Under the pieces are notes generated by a model. It ran no database searches. It saw nothing but the letters and a program-made list of their open reading frames with translations, and had not been told where the DNA came from. 64,000 bases of DNA from Salinimonas profundi. Lineage in GTDB: Bacteria; Pseudomonadota; Gammaproteobacteria; Enterobacterales; Alteromonadaceae. How positions within the stretch are numbered: position 1 is the first letter of the stretch; every line of letters begins with the position of its first letter. A program made the translations under genes and the position numbers. Location of the stretch: assembly GCF_014750655.1 (NCBI RefSeq), contig NZ_JABBXD010000002.1:157088-221087 (forward strand). Direction: 5' to 3'. Positions 26,528-35,103 of the stretch are shown here, piece by piece.

Positions 26528-27843
26528 GTATTTGTTTTACCTTTGCTGGCAGGTTGCAACGCGTGATGAATGGCCTGAATCATATGACCCGGAATATCAA
26601 CTTTGGTGGCAAAGTGTATCTCACCGGTGTCACCTGCGCTGCGATCAAAAATGGTGTAGTAGTTATTTAACAGGGGTAATCCCAGAATGATTTGGTTTGG
26701 CCAGCCTGGCAGATAGCAGAACTTAAAGGTTGCTTCGCCGGGTGCAGGTGCGTGTACCTGCCAGTAAGTGTCCGGCGTTAGCGTCAGCGTGATCGCTTCG
26801 TCGTTACTCCCCAGACAGGTGATATGAATAGCTGGCCACTGGCTCAAATCAAGTGACGCGGCATCAATGCCGACTTCCTCGCCAGTGAAAGCTTCGTAGT
26901 GCGCTAACAGCGGTGCGAAGTTCGCGTTGCAGGCGATCAGTTGCCTCTTCATTTCTTCGAAAATTGCCTGAGGCAGTACTATGGCCGATGCGCCGCTATC
27001 GACAATGCCATTGGTGCAGTAGCTTTCGACATGCTTATCATCAAGCACCGGGCCGGGAATCAGCTCGCCGTTACCAACTTGAATGCTCTGCACATGTACG
27101 TTGTAGTATTTATCGTGTAGCACAGCCAGGGTTTTAACTGGCTGCGTATACAGATCACGGTGAAGTAGCGGGTCACCCAGTACAAACAGGCCATGATTCA
27201 GGTGGTGCGCCAGCAACTTTTCAACAGGCTGATGCGTTTGCGTATGATAAATACTGGATCGATGGGTCAGTAGGGCGAACTGATTGGCTATCGCCCCGCT
27301 TTCTTCAAGACGGGTAAAGTACGGTGAAACATGGGTTTTCGGGTAGCGATGCAAAAACTGCGAATAGTGCGAAACATCCTGTGCAGTATGCTGCATTACA
27401 TAAGGATAGGTTTCGCGCGGATTGACGTTTTCGGTCGTGAGAAATTCGGTAAGGTCGTAGGCGTTATCCAGCGACGTATAGGCCAGCCCGAGGATCCCAT
27501 CAGCATCTAGAAAGCTGGCCACCTGCGTTTGCGATGTCAGCGCGATGGATACGTCATCCAGCGCCACGTGATGGTAAGGCAAACCTGCACGGATACTGGT
27601 CTGCACTACAGGCCCGTACCAGCCACCTTTACCATATTGCACGTCCTGGACCAGTGTGGTGCCCGTTAAATGACTGTCCCGGCCAGGCTGATAACTGTCA
27701 TCATGGACGACAAGCGCACTACTGCCAGTATCTAAAATGAGGTTTACCGGGTGATGTTGGGCGCCAACATAAAAGCGCGCAGTGTACCCCCCTTTAGCGT
27801 ACACGTTGGTTAACGGTACTCTGATGGATGTCACATCAGCCAC
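26524..27843 (-). CDS. Pepsin-like (family A1) aspartic protease
   Basis: A 439-residue full-length two-lobed pepsin homologue, which is rare in bacteria; the shewasins of Shewanella are the known relatives. Catalytic motifs are Asp38-Thr-Gly-Ser in NLILDTGSSALVV and Asp282-Ser-Gly-Ala in GIVDSGASAIVLP. The flap Tyr70 lies in QYGKGG, and ADGILGLAYTSLDN matches the pepsin DGILGLAY strand. I see no signal peptide or prosegment, so it is probably cytoplasmic and not a secreted zymogen. The start is a GTG at 27843 with an unclear ribosome-binding site; a GTG three codons later is possible. Four-base overlap with the methyltransferase suggests a joint role, for example leader-peptide removal (inference). 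Confidence 0.88.
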   Translation of the reverse strand: MADVTSIRVPLTNVYAKGGYTARFYVGAQHHPVNLILDTGSSALVVHDDSYQPGRDSHLTGTTLVQDVQYGKGGWYGPVVQTSIRAGLPYHHVALDDVSIALTSQTQVASFLDADGILGLAYTSLDNAYDLTEFLTTENVNPRETYPYVMQHTAQDVSHYSQFLHRYPKTHVSPYFTRLEESGAIANQFALLTHRSSIYHTQTHQPVEKLLAHHLNHGLFVLGDPLLHRDLYTQPVKTLAVLHDKYYNVHVQSIQVGNGELIPGPVLDDKHVESYCTNGIVDSGASAIVLPQAIFEEMKRQLIACNANFAPLLAHYEAFTGEEVGIDAASLDLSQWPAIHITCLGSNDEAITLTLTPDTYWQVHAPAPGEATFKFCYLPGWPNQIILGLPLLNNYYTIFDRSAGDTGEIHFATKVDIPGHMIQAIHHALQPASKGKTNT

Positions 27844-27865
27844 CCAGTCTGATCAGGCCAGATGC

Positions 27866-27897
27866 AAAAATGCAGACGCTTATCGAATCGTCTGCAT
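27866..27897 (-). terminator. Hairpin terminator between tyrA and the protease gene
   Basis: ATGCAGACG / CGTCTGCAT, nine perfect base pairs with a ten-base loop, followed on the minus strand by five T. It ends only 22 bases before the protease GTG. It either terminates the aroF-tyrA transcript or acts as an attenuator in the leader of the protease gene, since no promoter fits between it and the start codon. Confidence 0.7.
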
Positions 27898-28013
27898 TGA
27901 GAGGTCACAGCATTAAACAGTGCCATATAGGTTTGAGCTTTGTAGATACGCTTACGTTATTAATGCGTTATCGGCAGCAACCCTGGTTTCTTTAGGTCTT
28001 TGCCCATGCCAGC

Positions 28014-29147
28014 TCACATTTTGTCATCATCGGCTTTCAGTAAAAGCTTTTTACTGTCCTTCAAGGACTTGCGCGCATAGGGGCCAAACCACTGTGCAAT
28101 GCTATTAAACTGCTTAATAAACGCTGACTTATCATTTTTTCTGAGAAGCGACAGCGCTTCACCAAAGCGTTCATGAAAACGCGCCAGCAATTCAAAATTT
28201 TCTGGATTATTGAAAATGATATCCCCGTAGAGCTCAGGCGGTTGAGCGAATAAGCGGCCTACCATCGCCAGTTCCAGCCGGTATATGGGCGAACTGAAGG
28301 TTTTAAGCACAGACAAATCAGGGTTTTCGCGGCTTAAATGAGCACCATAAACAAATGTGTTGAAATGGCGCATAACCTGAATATACGCCATTGCCTCATC
28401 ATGCTCTGTGGCACCACTTTTATGTAATGTCGCGCCCCACGTTGTCATCTGATCCATCAGCCACTGACATTTTTCAGTGTCGCGACCTTCAGTAACCACA
28501 ACAACCTGTTTAATCATACCCGGCGCATCAGGCCCGAACATAGGATGCAACCCGATAACTGGTCCGGCATGCGTCGCCAGCATGGCCTCTAAAGGACGCT
28601 TTTTAATACTGGTGACATCAGCAAGGATACAGTCAGGCTTTAGCATGGTCAGCGTCGCGATCACCTGCTCAGTCACATTAATCGGTACTGCCACAACGAC
28701 CACATCAGCCTGAGACAGCCTTTTTTGAGCCAGACCATTATCCCAGTCAGTCTTTTCTACCGAGGCAACCGAGTATCCGCTTTTAGAAAACAGCGAAACA
28801 AACACACTGCCCAATGCGCCACCGCCGCCGATAACGACAATATTGCCAACATCGGGATTCACGCAACGATAGCGGTTGTTTTGCGTGTGATAGGATTCAC
28901 GCATAATCCGGCGCAACAAATCCTCAATCAAATCAGGGGAAACGCCGGCGTGCTCAGCCTGCTCACGGCGTGAAGCAATCAGGCTTTTTTCCCGCTCAGG
29001 CACATAAACCGGCACGCCCGATTCAGCTTTAATTTTGCCTACTTCTGTGGTTAACGCCGCCCTTTGGGCTAATAGGTCTACAAGTTGCGAGTCTAGCGCA
29101 TCAATGCCCTGACGTAATTTATCAAGGCGTTGTGATGTATCAGTCAT
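28014..29147 (-). CDS. tyrA: Chorismate mutase / prephenate dehydrogenase
   Basis: A bifunctional tyrosine-branch enzyme of 377 residues. The AroQ mutase domain covers about 5-90 (LDSQLVDLLAQRAALTTEVG). The NAD-binding prephenate dehydrogenase domain covers about 98-377, with the fingerprint VVIGGGGALGSVF and the substrate motif GLHPMFGPD near 198-206. It follows aroF by 20 bp, the usual aroF-tyrA operon, and would be co-regulated by the TyrR-like box upstream of aroF. Confidence 0.97.
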   Translation of the reverse strand: MTDTSQRLDKLRQGIDALDSQLVDLLAQRAALTTEVGKIKAESGVPVYVPEREKSLIASRREQAEHAGVSPDLIEDLLRRIMRESYHTQNNRYRCVNPDVGNIVVIGGGGALGSVFVSLFSKSGYSVASVEKTDWDNGLAQKRLSQADVVVVAVPINVTEQVIATLTMLKPDCILADVTSIKKRPLEAMLATHAGPVIGLHPMFGPDAPGMIKQVVVVTEGRDTEKCQWLMDQMTTWGATLHKSGATEHDEAMAYIQVMRHFNTFVYGAHLSRENPDLSVLKTFSSPIYRLELAMVGRLFAQPPELYGDIIFNNPENFELLARFHERFGEALSLLRKNDKSAFIKQFNSIAQWFGPYARKSLKDSKKLLLKADDDKM

Positions 29148-29167
29148 ATAAGTCCGTGGTTGGGGTT

Positions 29168-30271
29168 TCAGGCCACCTGAATACGTTTATCCTGACGCAT
29201 CGGGAGCACAGTAATGAGCCTGTCACGCATTTGCGTTAACAATTGCTCTGTTGTGGCCCAGTCAATGCAGCCATCTGTAATGGATACACCATAATCCAGC
29301 TCATCAGGCTTTTTGCCGTCAGCTTTTTGATTACCTGCAAAAATATGGCTTTCCAGCATAATGCCGATGATAGACTGATTCCCTTCAAGAATCTGGTTAA
29401 CCACGTTTTTTGCCACTGCCGGTTGACGGCGATAATCTTTACTTGAGTTAGCATGACTACAGTCTACCACTAACCCGGCGGTTAATCCGGCCTGCGATAA
29501 CTCTTCCTCGCAATCCGTTACGCAAACCGAATCATAGTTGGGTTGCTTACCGCCGCGTAAAATTATATGGCCGTCGGGATTGCCCTTGGTCCCGATGATG
29601 CTGACCTGACCTTCCTTATTGATACCCATAAAACGGTGCGGTGATGCCGCCGATTTAAGTGCATTGATAGCAATGTCCAGACTGCCATCGGTACCATTTT
29701 TGAAACCTACCGGCATCGACAGACCGCTGGCCATTTCACGGTGGGTTTGCGATTCGGAAGTACGGGCACCAATTGCGCTCCAGCTGAAAAGTTCGGCCAG
29801 ATACTGCGGGCTGATAGGATCAAGCGCTTCTGTTGCCACTGGCAACTCCAGTTCAGCAAGCCAGATCAGCAGTTCGCGAGCTTTGCGCAGGCCGGTTTCA
29901 ATATCAAATGTACCATCAATATGCGGGTCATTGATAAGTCCTTTCCAGCCAGTTGTGGTGCGCGGCTTTTCAAAGTACACGCGCATCACAATAAACAGCG
30001 TGTCCTTACAGGACTCATGCATCTCTTTTAGACGCAGCGCGTAATCTTTTGCAGCGTCGATGTCATGAATAGAACAGGGACCGCAAATGACCAGCATGCG
30101 GTGATCACGACCATGAATAATATCTGAAATGGTATTGCGGGCATCAGATATGGCACCTAAAGCTTTATCAGAAACGGGCAGCGCCTGACTTAAATCATCC
30201 GGCGTGACCAACACATCTTCAGTGCTGATGTGCACGTTATTAACGGTATCTTGAATCATATTATTACTCAT
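29168..30271 (-). CDS. aroF: DAHP synthase, class I (AroF-like)
   Basis: 3-Deoxy-D-arabino-heptulosonate-7-phosphate synthase, first step of the shikimate pathway. It has 367 residues with the class I landmarks VICGPCSIHD (metal-binding Cys), MRVYFEKPRTTTGWKG, and KNGTDGSLDIAINAL, ending with the conserved SYGVSITDGCI-type segment (here DYGVSITDGCIDW). The Tyr-sensitive assignment is inferred from the operon with tyrA and the TyrR-like box. Confidence 0.95.
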   Translation of the reverse strand: MSNNMIQDTVNNVHISTEDVLVTPDDLSQALPVSDKALGAISDARNTISDIIHGRDHRMLVICGPCSIHDIDAAKDYALRLKEMHESCKDTLFIVMRVYFEKPRTTTGWKGLINDPHIDGTFDIETGLRKARELLIWLAELELPVATEALDPISPQYLAELFSWSAIGARTSESQTHREMASGLSMPVGFKNGTDGSLDIAINALKSAASPHRFMGINKEGQVSIIGTKGNPDGHIILRGGKQPNYDSVCVTDCEEELSQAGLTAGLVVDCSHANSSKDYRRQPAVAKNVVNQILEGNQSIIGIMLESHIFAGNQKADGKKPDELDYGVSITDGCIDWATTEQLLTQMRDRLITVLPMRQDKRIQVA

Positions 30272-30297
30272 ACAAAAATCAGGTGAAGCATGCCAGC

Positions 30298-30315
30298 TGT
30301 AAACTTTTAATTACA
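30298..30315 (-). promoter_or_regulatory. TyrR-like operator upstream of aroF
   Basis: TGTAAACTTTTAATTACA fits the TyrR box (TGTAAA-N6-TTTACA) with one mismatch. It lies 27 bp upstream of the aroF start codon, a repression position. TyrR control of aroF-tyrA is established in E. coli; here it is inferred. Confidence 0.65.
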
Positions 30316-30441
30316 AATCAAAAAAGAAGCTGGCGCTCTGCGTGTTGACTTTTTATCAATTAATTAATAAAGGCGCAACCATTCATTGGCGTTGATTTCA
30401 TGTAATGCGACAAACGCCGAATTCAAACGTCCTGTAGCCGG

Positions 30442-30951
30442 TTATTGCGCTGATGAAACCACATGATAATCAGGCACGACGGCATTATCTGGCACTATCG
30501 CTCCGGGCAATAGCGTAACGTTTTGTCCCAGCCTGGCATTATTTCCGATACATATGGGAAATGCCTGCTGCATGCCGCGCAGACGTTGAGTCGGGTCATT
30601 GTGATGTTGCAGAGTTGCTATGACACAACCCTGCCCTATCACAACCGACGTGCCGATGGTCACCGGTGCGGCATCCAGTATGACCACGTTTTTATCTATT
30701 CTGACCGTATCGTCGGCAAAGATATTCATGCCGTAGTCGCAAAAAAATGATGGCGATATAATAGCGTCAGCATTCGGCAACAAGGTGCGTAACAGCGCCG
30801 CGCGCTGTTGGCTATCCGGACAGGAATTAAATGCAACACACATCGCTTTTGCTGACTGTCTGGCACGGCGCAAAGGCTTGGCATTAGTCTGATACCAGCG
30901 ACCTTTGACCATATCCTGCCATAACGGTGTGGTGGTGATGCTGTTGTGCAT
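30442..30951 (-). CDS. Left-handed beta-helix acetyltransferase (LacA/Maa/NodL-like)
   Basis: A hexapeptide-repeat O-acetyltransferase. I choose the second ATG at 30951 (169 aa) because AGGGGA is seven bases upstream of it and touches the first ATG. The N-terminal maltose-acetyltransferase helix segment (WQDMVKGRWYQ) is followed by repeats: FFCDYGMNIFADDTVRIDKN, VVILDAAPVTIGTSVVIGQG, the catalytic-His region LQHHNDP, and a C-terminal IGNNARLGQNVTLLPGAIVP helix turn. The sugar or alcohol acceptor is unknown. It lies directly behind the rplS terminator, so it probably has its own or read-through expression. Confidence 0.85.
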   Translation of the reverse strand: MHNSITTTPLWQDMVKGRWYQTNAKPLRRARQSAKAMCVAFNSCPDSQQRAALLRTLLPNADAIISPSFFCDYGMNIFADDTVRIDKNVVILDAAPVTIGTSVVIGQGCVIATLQHHNDPTQRLRGMQQAFPICIGNNARLGQNVTLLPGAIVPDNAVVPDYHVVSSAQ

Positions 30952-30968
30952 TTTCATTCCCCTGAAAC

Positions 30969-30996
30969 GAAAAAAGCCCGCAATCTGCGGGCTTTT
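30969..30996 (-). terminator. Terminator of the rpsP-rplS operon
   Basis: AAAAGCCCGC / GCGGGCTTTT with a five-base loop, ending in six T on the minus strand. It lies about 35 bp past the rplS stop. Confidence 0.9.
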
Positions 30997-31029
30997 GAAA
31001 AGTTAACAATAACGCAAGGATTAGTAATC

Positions 31030-31389
31030 TTAGTTAAGCTTCTCTTTGATACGTGCAGATTTACCTGAACGCTCACGAAGATAGTAAAGCTTAGCACGAC
31101 GAACCGCACCGCGACGTTTCACTTCAATAGAAGAAACTGCGGGGCTGTGTGTTTGGAAAACACGCTCAACGCCTTCGCCGCTTGAAACTTTACGAACGGT
31201 AAAAGACGAGTGAAGACCACGGTTACGTTTAGCGATAACAACGCCTTCGTAAGCCTGAAGACGCTCTTTGTCACCTTCGGTAACACGAACTTTTACACTG
31301 ACTGTGTCGCCTGGGCCGAACGCAGGAACATCAGTTTTCATCTGTGCTTGTTCAATATTTTTGATGATATCTTGACTGACTTTGCTCAT
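31030..31389 (-). CDS. rplS: 50S ribosomal protein L19
   Basis: A 30S-50S interface protein. Two adjacent ATGs exist; the second (31389, [10 protein letters not shown], 119 aa) has GAGAGG at better spacing. The sequence shows the L19 core: [28 protein letters not shown]-type segment (here [20 protein letters not shown]) and [17 protein letters not shown]. It is the last gene of rpsP-rimM-trmD-rplS. Confidence 0.97.
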   Translation of the reverse strand: MSKVSQDIIKNIEQAQMKTDVPAFGPGDTVSVKVRVTEGDKERLQAYEGVVIAKRNRGLHSSFTVRKVSSGEGVERVFQTHSPAVSSIEVKRRGAVRRAKLYYLRERSGKSARIKEKLN

Positions 31390-31407
31390 CATATCCTCTC
31401 GTCCTAG

Positions 31408-32169
31408 TTAACTGTCATCTTGCTGCAGCTGCAACTTGAAAACTTCAAGCAGTTGCTGCTGCTCCTCAGTCAGAGCTAGGTGATTTAACAATTCAGGGCG
31501 ACGCTGCCAGGTTCTTCCCAGCGATTGCATAAGTCGCCACTGCCTGATTTTTTCATGATCACCACTTAACAACACAGAAGGAACCGCTTTACCATCGAGT
31601 ACTTCGGGCCGCGTATAATGCGGACAATCCAGTAACCCGTCAGTGAAGGAATCTTCAATGGCAGAAGCATGATGTCCCAGTACACCGGGAACCAGCCTTG
31701 CTACCGCGTCCATCAGGACCATTGCCGGTAGCTCTCCACCACTTAGCACGTAATCGCCAATCGAGACTTCTTCGTCTACCTGATCTTCAATAACGCGCTC
31801 ATCGATACCTTCATAGCGCCCGCACAACAAAATTGTACGGTCGGATTCAGCCAGGCGCTTCACGCCAGCCTGATCCAGTTTCTTACCCTGTGGGGATAAG
31901 TAAATGACCTTGCTATTTTCTCCGCCTGCCGCTTTGGCAGCCGATATTGCGTCAGTTAAAGGCTTAACCATCATCAACATACCCGGACCACCGCCGTAAG
32001 GGCGATCATCCACTGTGCGGTGACGATCGTGCGTAAAGTCTCTGGGATTAAATGTATCGACTGACAATACCCCTGATTTAACTGCTCTGCCTATCACACC
32101 CTGTTGGGTGAACGGGCCAAACATTTCAGGAAAAATACTGACAATGCCGAACCACTTTTCCGCGGTCAC
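31408..32169 (-). CDS. trmD: tRNA (guanine-N1)-methyltransferase TrmD
   Basis: A SPOUT knot enzyme making m1G37, which prevents +1 frameshifting. It has 253 residues with the conserved [31 protein letters not shown], the knot [14 protein letters not shown], and [11 protein letters not shown]. It starts with GTG directly abutting the rimM stop codon. Confidence 0.98.
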   Translation of the reverse strand: MTAEKWFGIVSIFPEMFGPFTQQGVIGRAVKSGVLSVDTFNPRDFTHDRHRTVDDRPYGGGPGMLMMVKPLTDAISAAKAAGGENSKVIYLSPQGKKLDQAGVKRLAESDRTILLCGRYEGIDERVIEDQVDEEVSIGDYVLSGGELPAMVLMDAVARLVPGVLGHHASAIEDSFTDGLLDCPHYTRPEVLDGKAVPSVLLSGDHEKIRQWRLMQSLGRTWQRRPELLNHLALTEEQQQLLEVFKLQLQQDDS

Positions 32170-32691
32170 TTAAAACCCCGGGTCCCAGTCGACCGTAATT
32201 ACTTTGCCTTCTTTATCCACCGATTGTATGACTTCATCCATTACAAACGGCAATAATCTTTCTTTCAGACCAAATGCATCTTTCGCGTTAGCTCTGACCT
32301 GAATAATGTCATTCGCTCCGGTATTAAATACATCTTTAACCACACCCAGATCGTAACCTTGCGTAGTTACCACCTGCATGCCGGTTAGCTCCCGCCAGTA
32401 AAACTCATTGTCATCGAGTTCCGGCAACTGATCAGCTGAAATCGAAATATCAAGATTTTTGATGCGCTCAGCGTCATCACGTGTCTCAATACCTACAACT
32501 TTAGCGACCAGTACTTTGCCATGGGGGCGCCACTGATCTATTTGATATTCTTTACCATCACCCAATAACCAGGGTTGATAGTCGAAAATACCTTCTGGTG
32601 TATCAGTATAAGTGTTGATTTTGACCCAACCTTTTACGCCGTGAGGCGCGCCGATTTTGCCAATAACCACTTTGTCAGACGCTTGACTCAT
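32170..32691 (-). CDS. rimM: Ribosome maturation factor RimM
   Basis: Assists maturation of the 30S head near S19. It has 173 residues: the N-terminal RimM barrel (about 8-90, VVIGKIGAPHGVKGWVKI) and C-terminal PRC-barrel (about 95-173, EFYWRELTGMQVVT and LLPFVMDEVI). It is 22 bp after rpsP. Confidence 0.98.
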   Translation of the reverse strand: MSQASDKVVIGKIGAPHGVKGWVKINTYTDTPEGIFDYQPWLLGDGKEYQIDQWRPHGKVLVAKVVGIETRDDAERIKNLDISISADQLPELDDNEFYWRELTGMQVVTTQGYDLGVVKDVFNTGANDIIQVRANAKDAFGLKERLLPFVMDEVIQSVDKEGKVITVDWDPGF

Positions 32692-32713
32692 TTATACCCA
32701 CCAGTTAAGCAGC

Positions 32714-32965
32714 TTACGCTGCAGATTTTTTTGCTTCTTTTACCAGGCTGTTAACGCGCTCAGATAAGCTTGCGCCAACACCAACCCAGTATTCTACACG
32801 GTCCAGATCAAGGCGAAGACGCTCTGACTGACCCTGTGCAGTTGGGTTGAAGAAACCGACGTTTTCGATGAAACGACCGTCTCTTGCGCGGCTGCTTTCA
32901 GCCACGACAACTTGATAAAATGGACGCTTTTTTGCGCCGCCACGCTGTAAACGAATAGTAACCAT
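32714..32965 (-). CDS. rpsP: 30S ribosomal protein S16
   Basis: An 83-residue S16 with the diagnostic start [20 protein letters not shown], the [14 protein letters not shown] loop and the [11 protein letters not shown] helix. It is the first gene of the operon, behind a strong promoter at 33052-33079 and a long leader of about 80 bases. Confidence 0.98.
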   Translation of the reverse strand: MVTIRLQRGGAKKRPFYQVVVAESSRARDGRFIENVGFFNPTAQGQSERLRLDLDRVEYWVGVGASLSERVNSLVKEAKKSAA

Positions 32966-33051
32966 AAGTGCCTCAAACTCGTTGTAGCGTTACTGTCAAC
33001 TTTACCTCCCCACCTACCGCAATCATGCATGCAGGTTTGGAAGGCCGCGGA

Positions 33052-33079
33052 ATTATACGTATATCAGGTCAAAATGCAA
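33052..33079 (-). promoter_or_regulatory. Promoter of the rpsP operon
   Basis: On the minus strand TTGCAT (33074-33079), a 16-bp spacer, TATAAT (33052-33057), and a GC-rich discriminator (TCCGCGG) as expected of growth-rate-controlled ribosomal promoters. Confidence 0.65.
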
Positions 33080-33215
33080 GCCTAATTACCGCTCGCCTCT
33101 TCTCGTCGGTGCGCAGATTTAGCTGATTTCCCCGTCCTTTTACCTTGCGCCGCTGTTGGCTTTGTCATGAATAGGATAATCTGGCTCACAAGATCCCTGT
33201 GAAAAAGTAGATTTT

Positions 33216-34967
33216 GTGTCTTCAGCACTGCATTCTGTCACTACCGGTCAGGTACTTCGCTGGCTGTTATCCCATTTATCACCTTATCGGTGGTACGTCA
33301 CCGGCGCGGTTATTTCGTTGTTTCTGGCCTCCGGTGCCTGGCTGGCGCTGGGTCAGGGCGTAAAATTTGCCATAGATGAGGGGTTTGTCAGCGACCACCC
33401 CGGCATACTAAATACTGCCGCGGTTATCGTATTAGGTATCTGTATTGTCGCCAGCGCTGCTACCTATTGTCGCTTTTATCTTATGACCTGGCTGGGCGAG
33501 CGGGTTAGCGCGGATATCCGCATTCGAATATTCAATCATCTGATGACCCTGCCCCCGGCCTTTTTTTCAAAAATTCGAACCGGTGAGGTCATTTCACGCT
33601 TTACCAGCGATACCACGTTGTTGCAGACAGTTATTGGAATGAGCCTCTCGATGGCGCTGCGTTCGGCCGTTACTTTTATCGGCGCGCTTATTCTGATGGC
33701 CATGACCAGCCCGCTATTAACGTTGTGCGTGTTACTGGCTGTACCCGCTGTACTCATTCCTATCCGAGTGCTGGCTCCTCAGGTGCGCCGCTATGCCAGA
33801 GCCAGTCAGGATAAAATCGCAGACTTGGGGGCGCATATTGATCAGAGCCTGCATGAAATTACCACGGTGCAGGCATTCAATGCCCAATCCATGGAAAGCC
33901 GACAATTCTCCGACCGAGTTATGGCTTCCTTTAATACCGCCAGAAAGCGAATTCATTATCGGTCCCTGCTCATCGGCCTGATTATGGTGCTGAGTCTGAG
34001 TGCTATATTGCTGATTGCATGGGTGGGTGCCCGCCAGGTTTTCAGCGGGGACATTTCTGCCGGCGAATTATCCGCCTTTCTGTTTTACGCCGTGATGGCA
34101 GGTGGCAGTGTTGCAACGATCAGTGAGGTTATCGGCGAAGTGCAACGCGGTGTAGGTGCAAGCGAGCGCTTACTTGAATTACTCGCCACGCCAAATGATA
34201 TTCGGTCTGGCGATATTACGCTTCATACCTGCCAGCACGCTCCCACCATTGCGATTAACGCTATACGGTTTGCCTACCCCGACTCGCCGAATTTATTTAA
34301 CCAGTTCTCGCTGACCATCGCTTCTGCCGAAAAAGTGGCGCTGGTGGGCGCAAGCGGTGCAGGCAAAAGTACACTGTTTCAGTTGTTGCTGCGTTTTTAT
34401 GATGTGCAGGAAGGACAAATCCTGCTGGACGACGCCCCCATCAATACACTGACGCTGACGTCTTTACGTGAGCACATTGCGATTGTTACACAGGAATCCG
34501 TGATCTTTGCCACAACCGTGCTGGAGAATATCCGGTACGGTCGGCCGGATGCATCAGATGATGAGGTAGTCAGCGCAGCCAAGGCGGCTTTTGCTCACGA
34601 GTTTATCGAAGCACTTGAGCATGGTTATGCAACGGAACTGGGCGAGCGCGGTGTCAGACTCTCCGGTGGTCAGCGTCAGCGCGTTGCCATCGCCAGGGCG
34701 ATACTGGCAGACCGGCCGGTACTGTTGCTGGATGAAGCCACCAGTGCGCTGGATGCGCAAAGTGAGAAAATGGTCCAGCATGCCTTAAACCAGCTTATGC
34801 AGGGCAGAACCACAATTGTTATCGCCCACCGCCTGGCTACCGTTCAACACGCCGATCGCATTGTTGTGATGGATAAAGGCCGTATCGTGGCGCAGGGAAC
34901 TCACGAGATGTTGATGAAAAGCGACACTTTGTACCGACAATACGCTGAACTGCAATTGCTAAGCTAG
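33216..34967 (+). CDS. ABC exporter, fused membrane and ATPase domains
   Basis: A 583-residue half-transporter of the MsbA/BmrA-like type that works as a homodimer exporting lipid or drug substrates. Six membrane helices occupy about 20-310. The nucleotide-binding domain (about 345-580) has Walker A GASGAGKST, signature RLSGGQRQR, Walker B VLLLDEATSALD and the H-loop VIAHRL. The start is GTG without an obvious Shine-Dalgarno sequence. No accessory adaptor gene adjoins it, and the specific substrate cannot be told from sequence. Confidence 0.88.
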   Translation: MSSALHSVTTGQVLRWLLSHLSPYRWYVTGAVISLFLASGAWLALGQGVKFAIDEGFVSDHPGILNTAAVIVLGICIVASAATYCRFYLMTWLGERVSADIRIRIFNHLMTLPPAFFSKIRTGEVISRFTSDTTLLQTVIGMSLSMALRSAVTFIGALILMAMTSPLLTLCVLLAVPAVLIPIRVLAPQVRRYARASQDKIADLGAHIDQSLHEITTVQAFNAQSMESRQFSDRVMASFNTARKRIHYRSLLIGLIMVLSLSAILLIAWVGARQVFSGDISAGELSAFLFYAVMAGGSVATISEVIGEVQRGVGASERLLELLATPNDIRSGDITLHTCQHAPTIAINAIRFAYPDSPNLFNQFSLTIASAEKVALVGASGAGKSTLFQLLLRFYDVQEGQILLDDAPINTLTLTSLREHIAIVTQESVIFATTVLENIRYGRPDASDDEVVSAAKAAFAHEFIEALEHGYATELGERGVRLSGGQRQRVAIARAILADRPVLLLDEATSALDAQSEKMVQHALNQLMQGRTTIVIAHRLATVQHADRIVVMDKGRIVAQGTHEMLMKSDTLYRQYAELQLLS

Positions 34968-35103
34968 TTGGCTTATGGTGCTATAGCTAGTGAGTTGCAC
35001 AAACGTTAATGATAAGCAACATTCGAACTATTTTTAACCACTCAACGTTGATAACACAGTCAACAGCCAGTGAGTTCGAAATCAACATGCCGATGGAAAT
35101 ATA

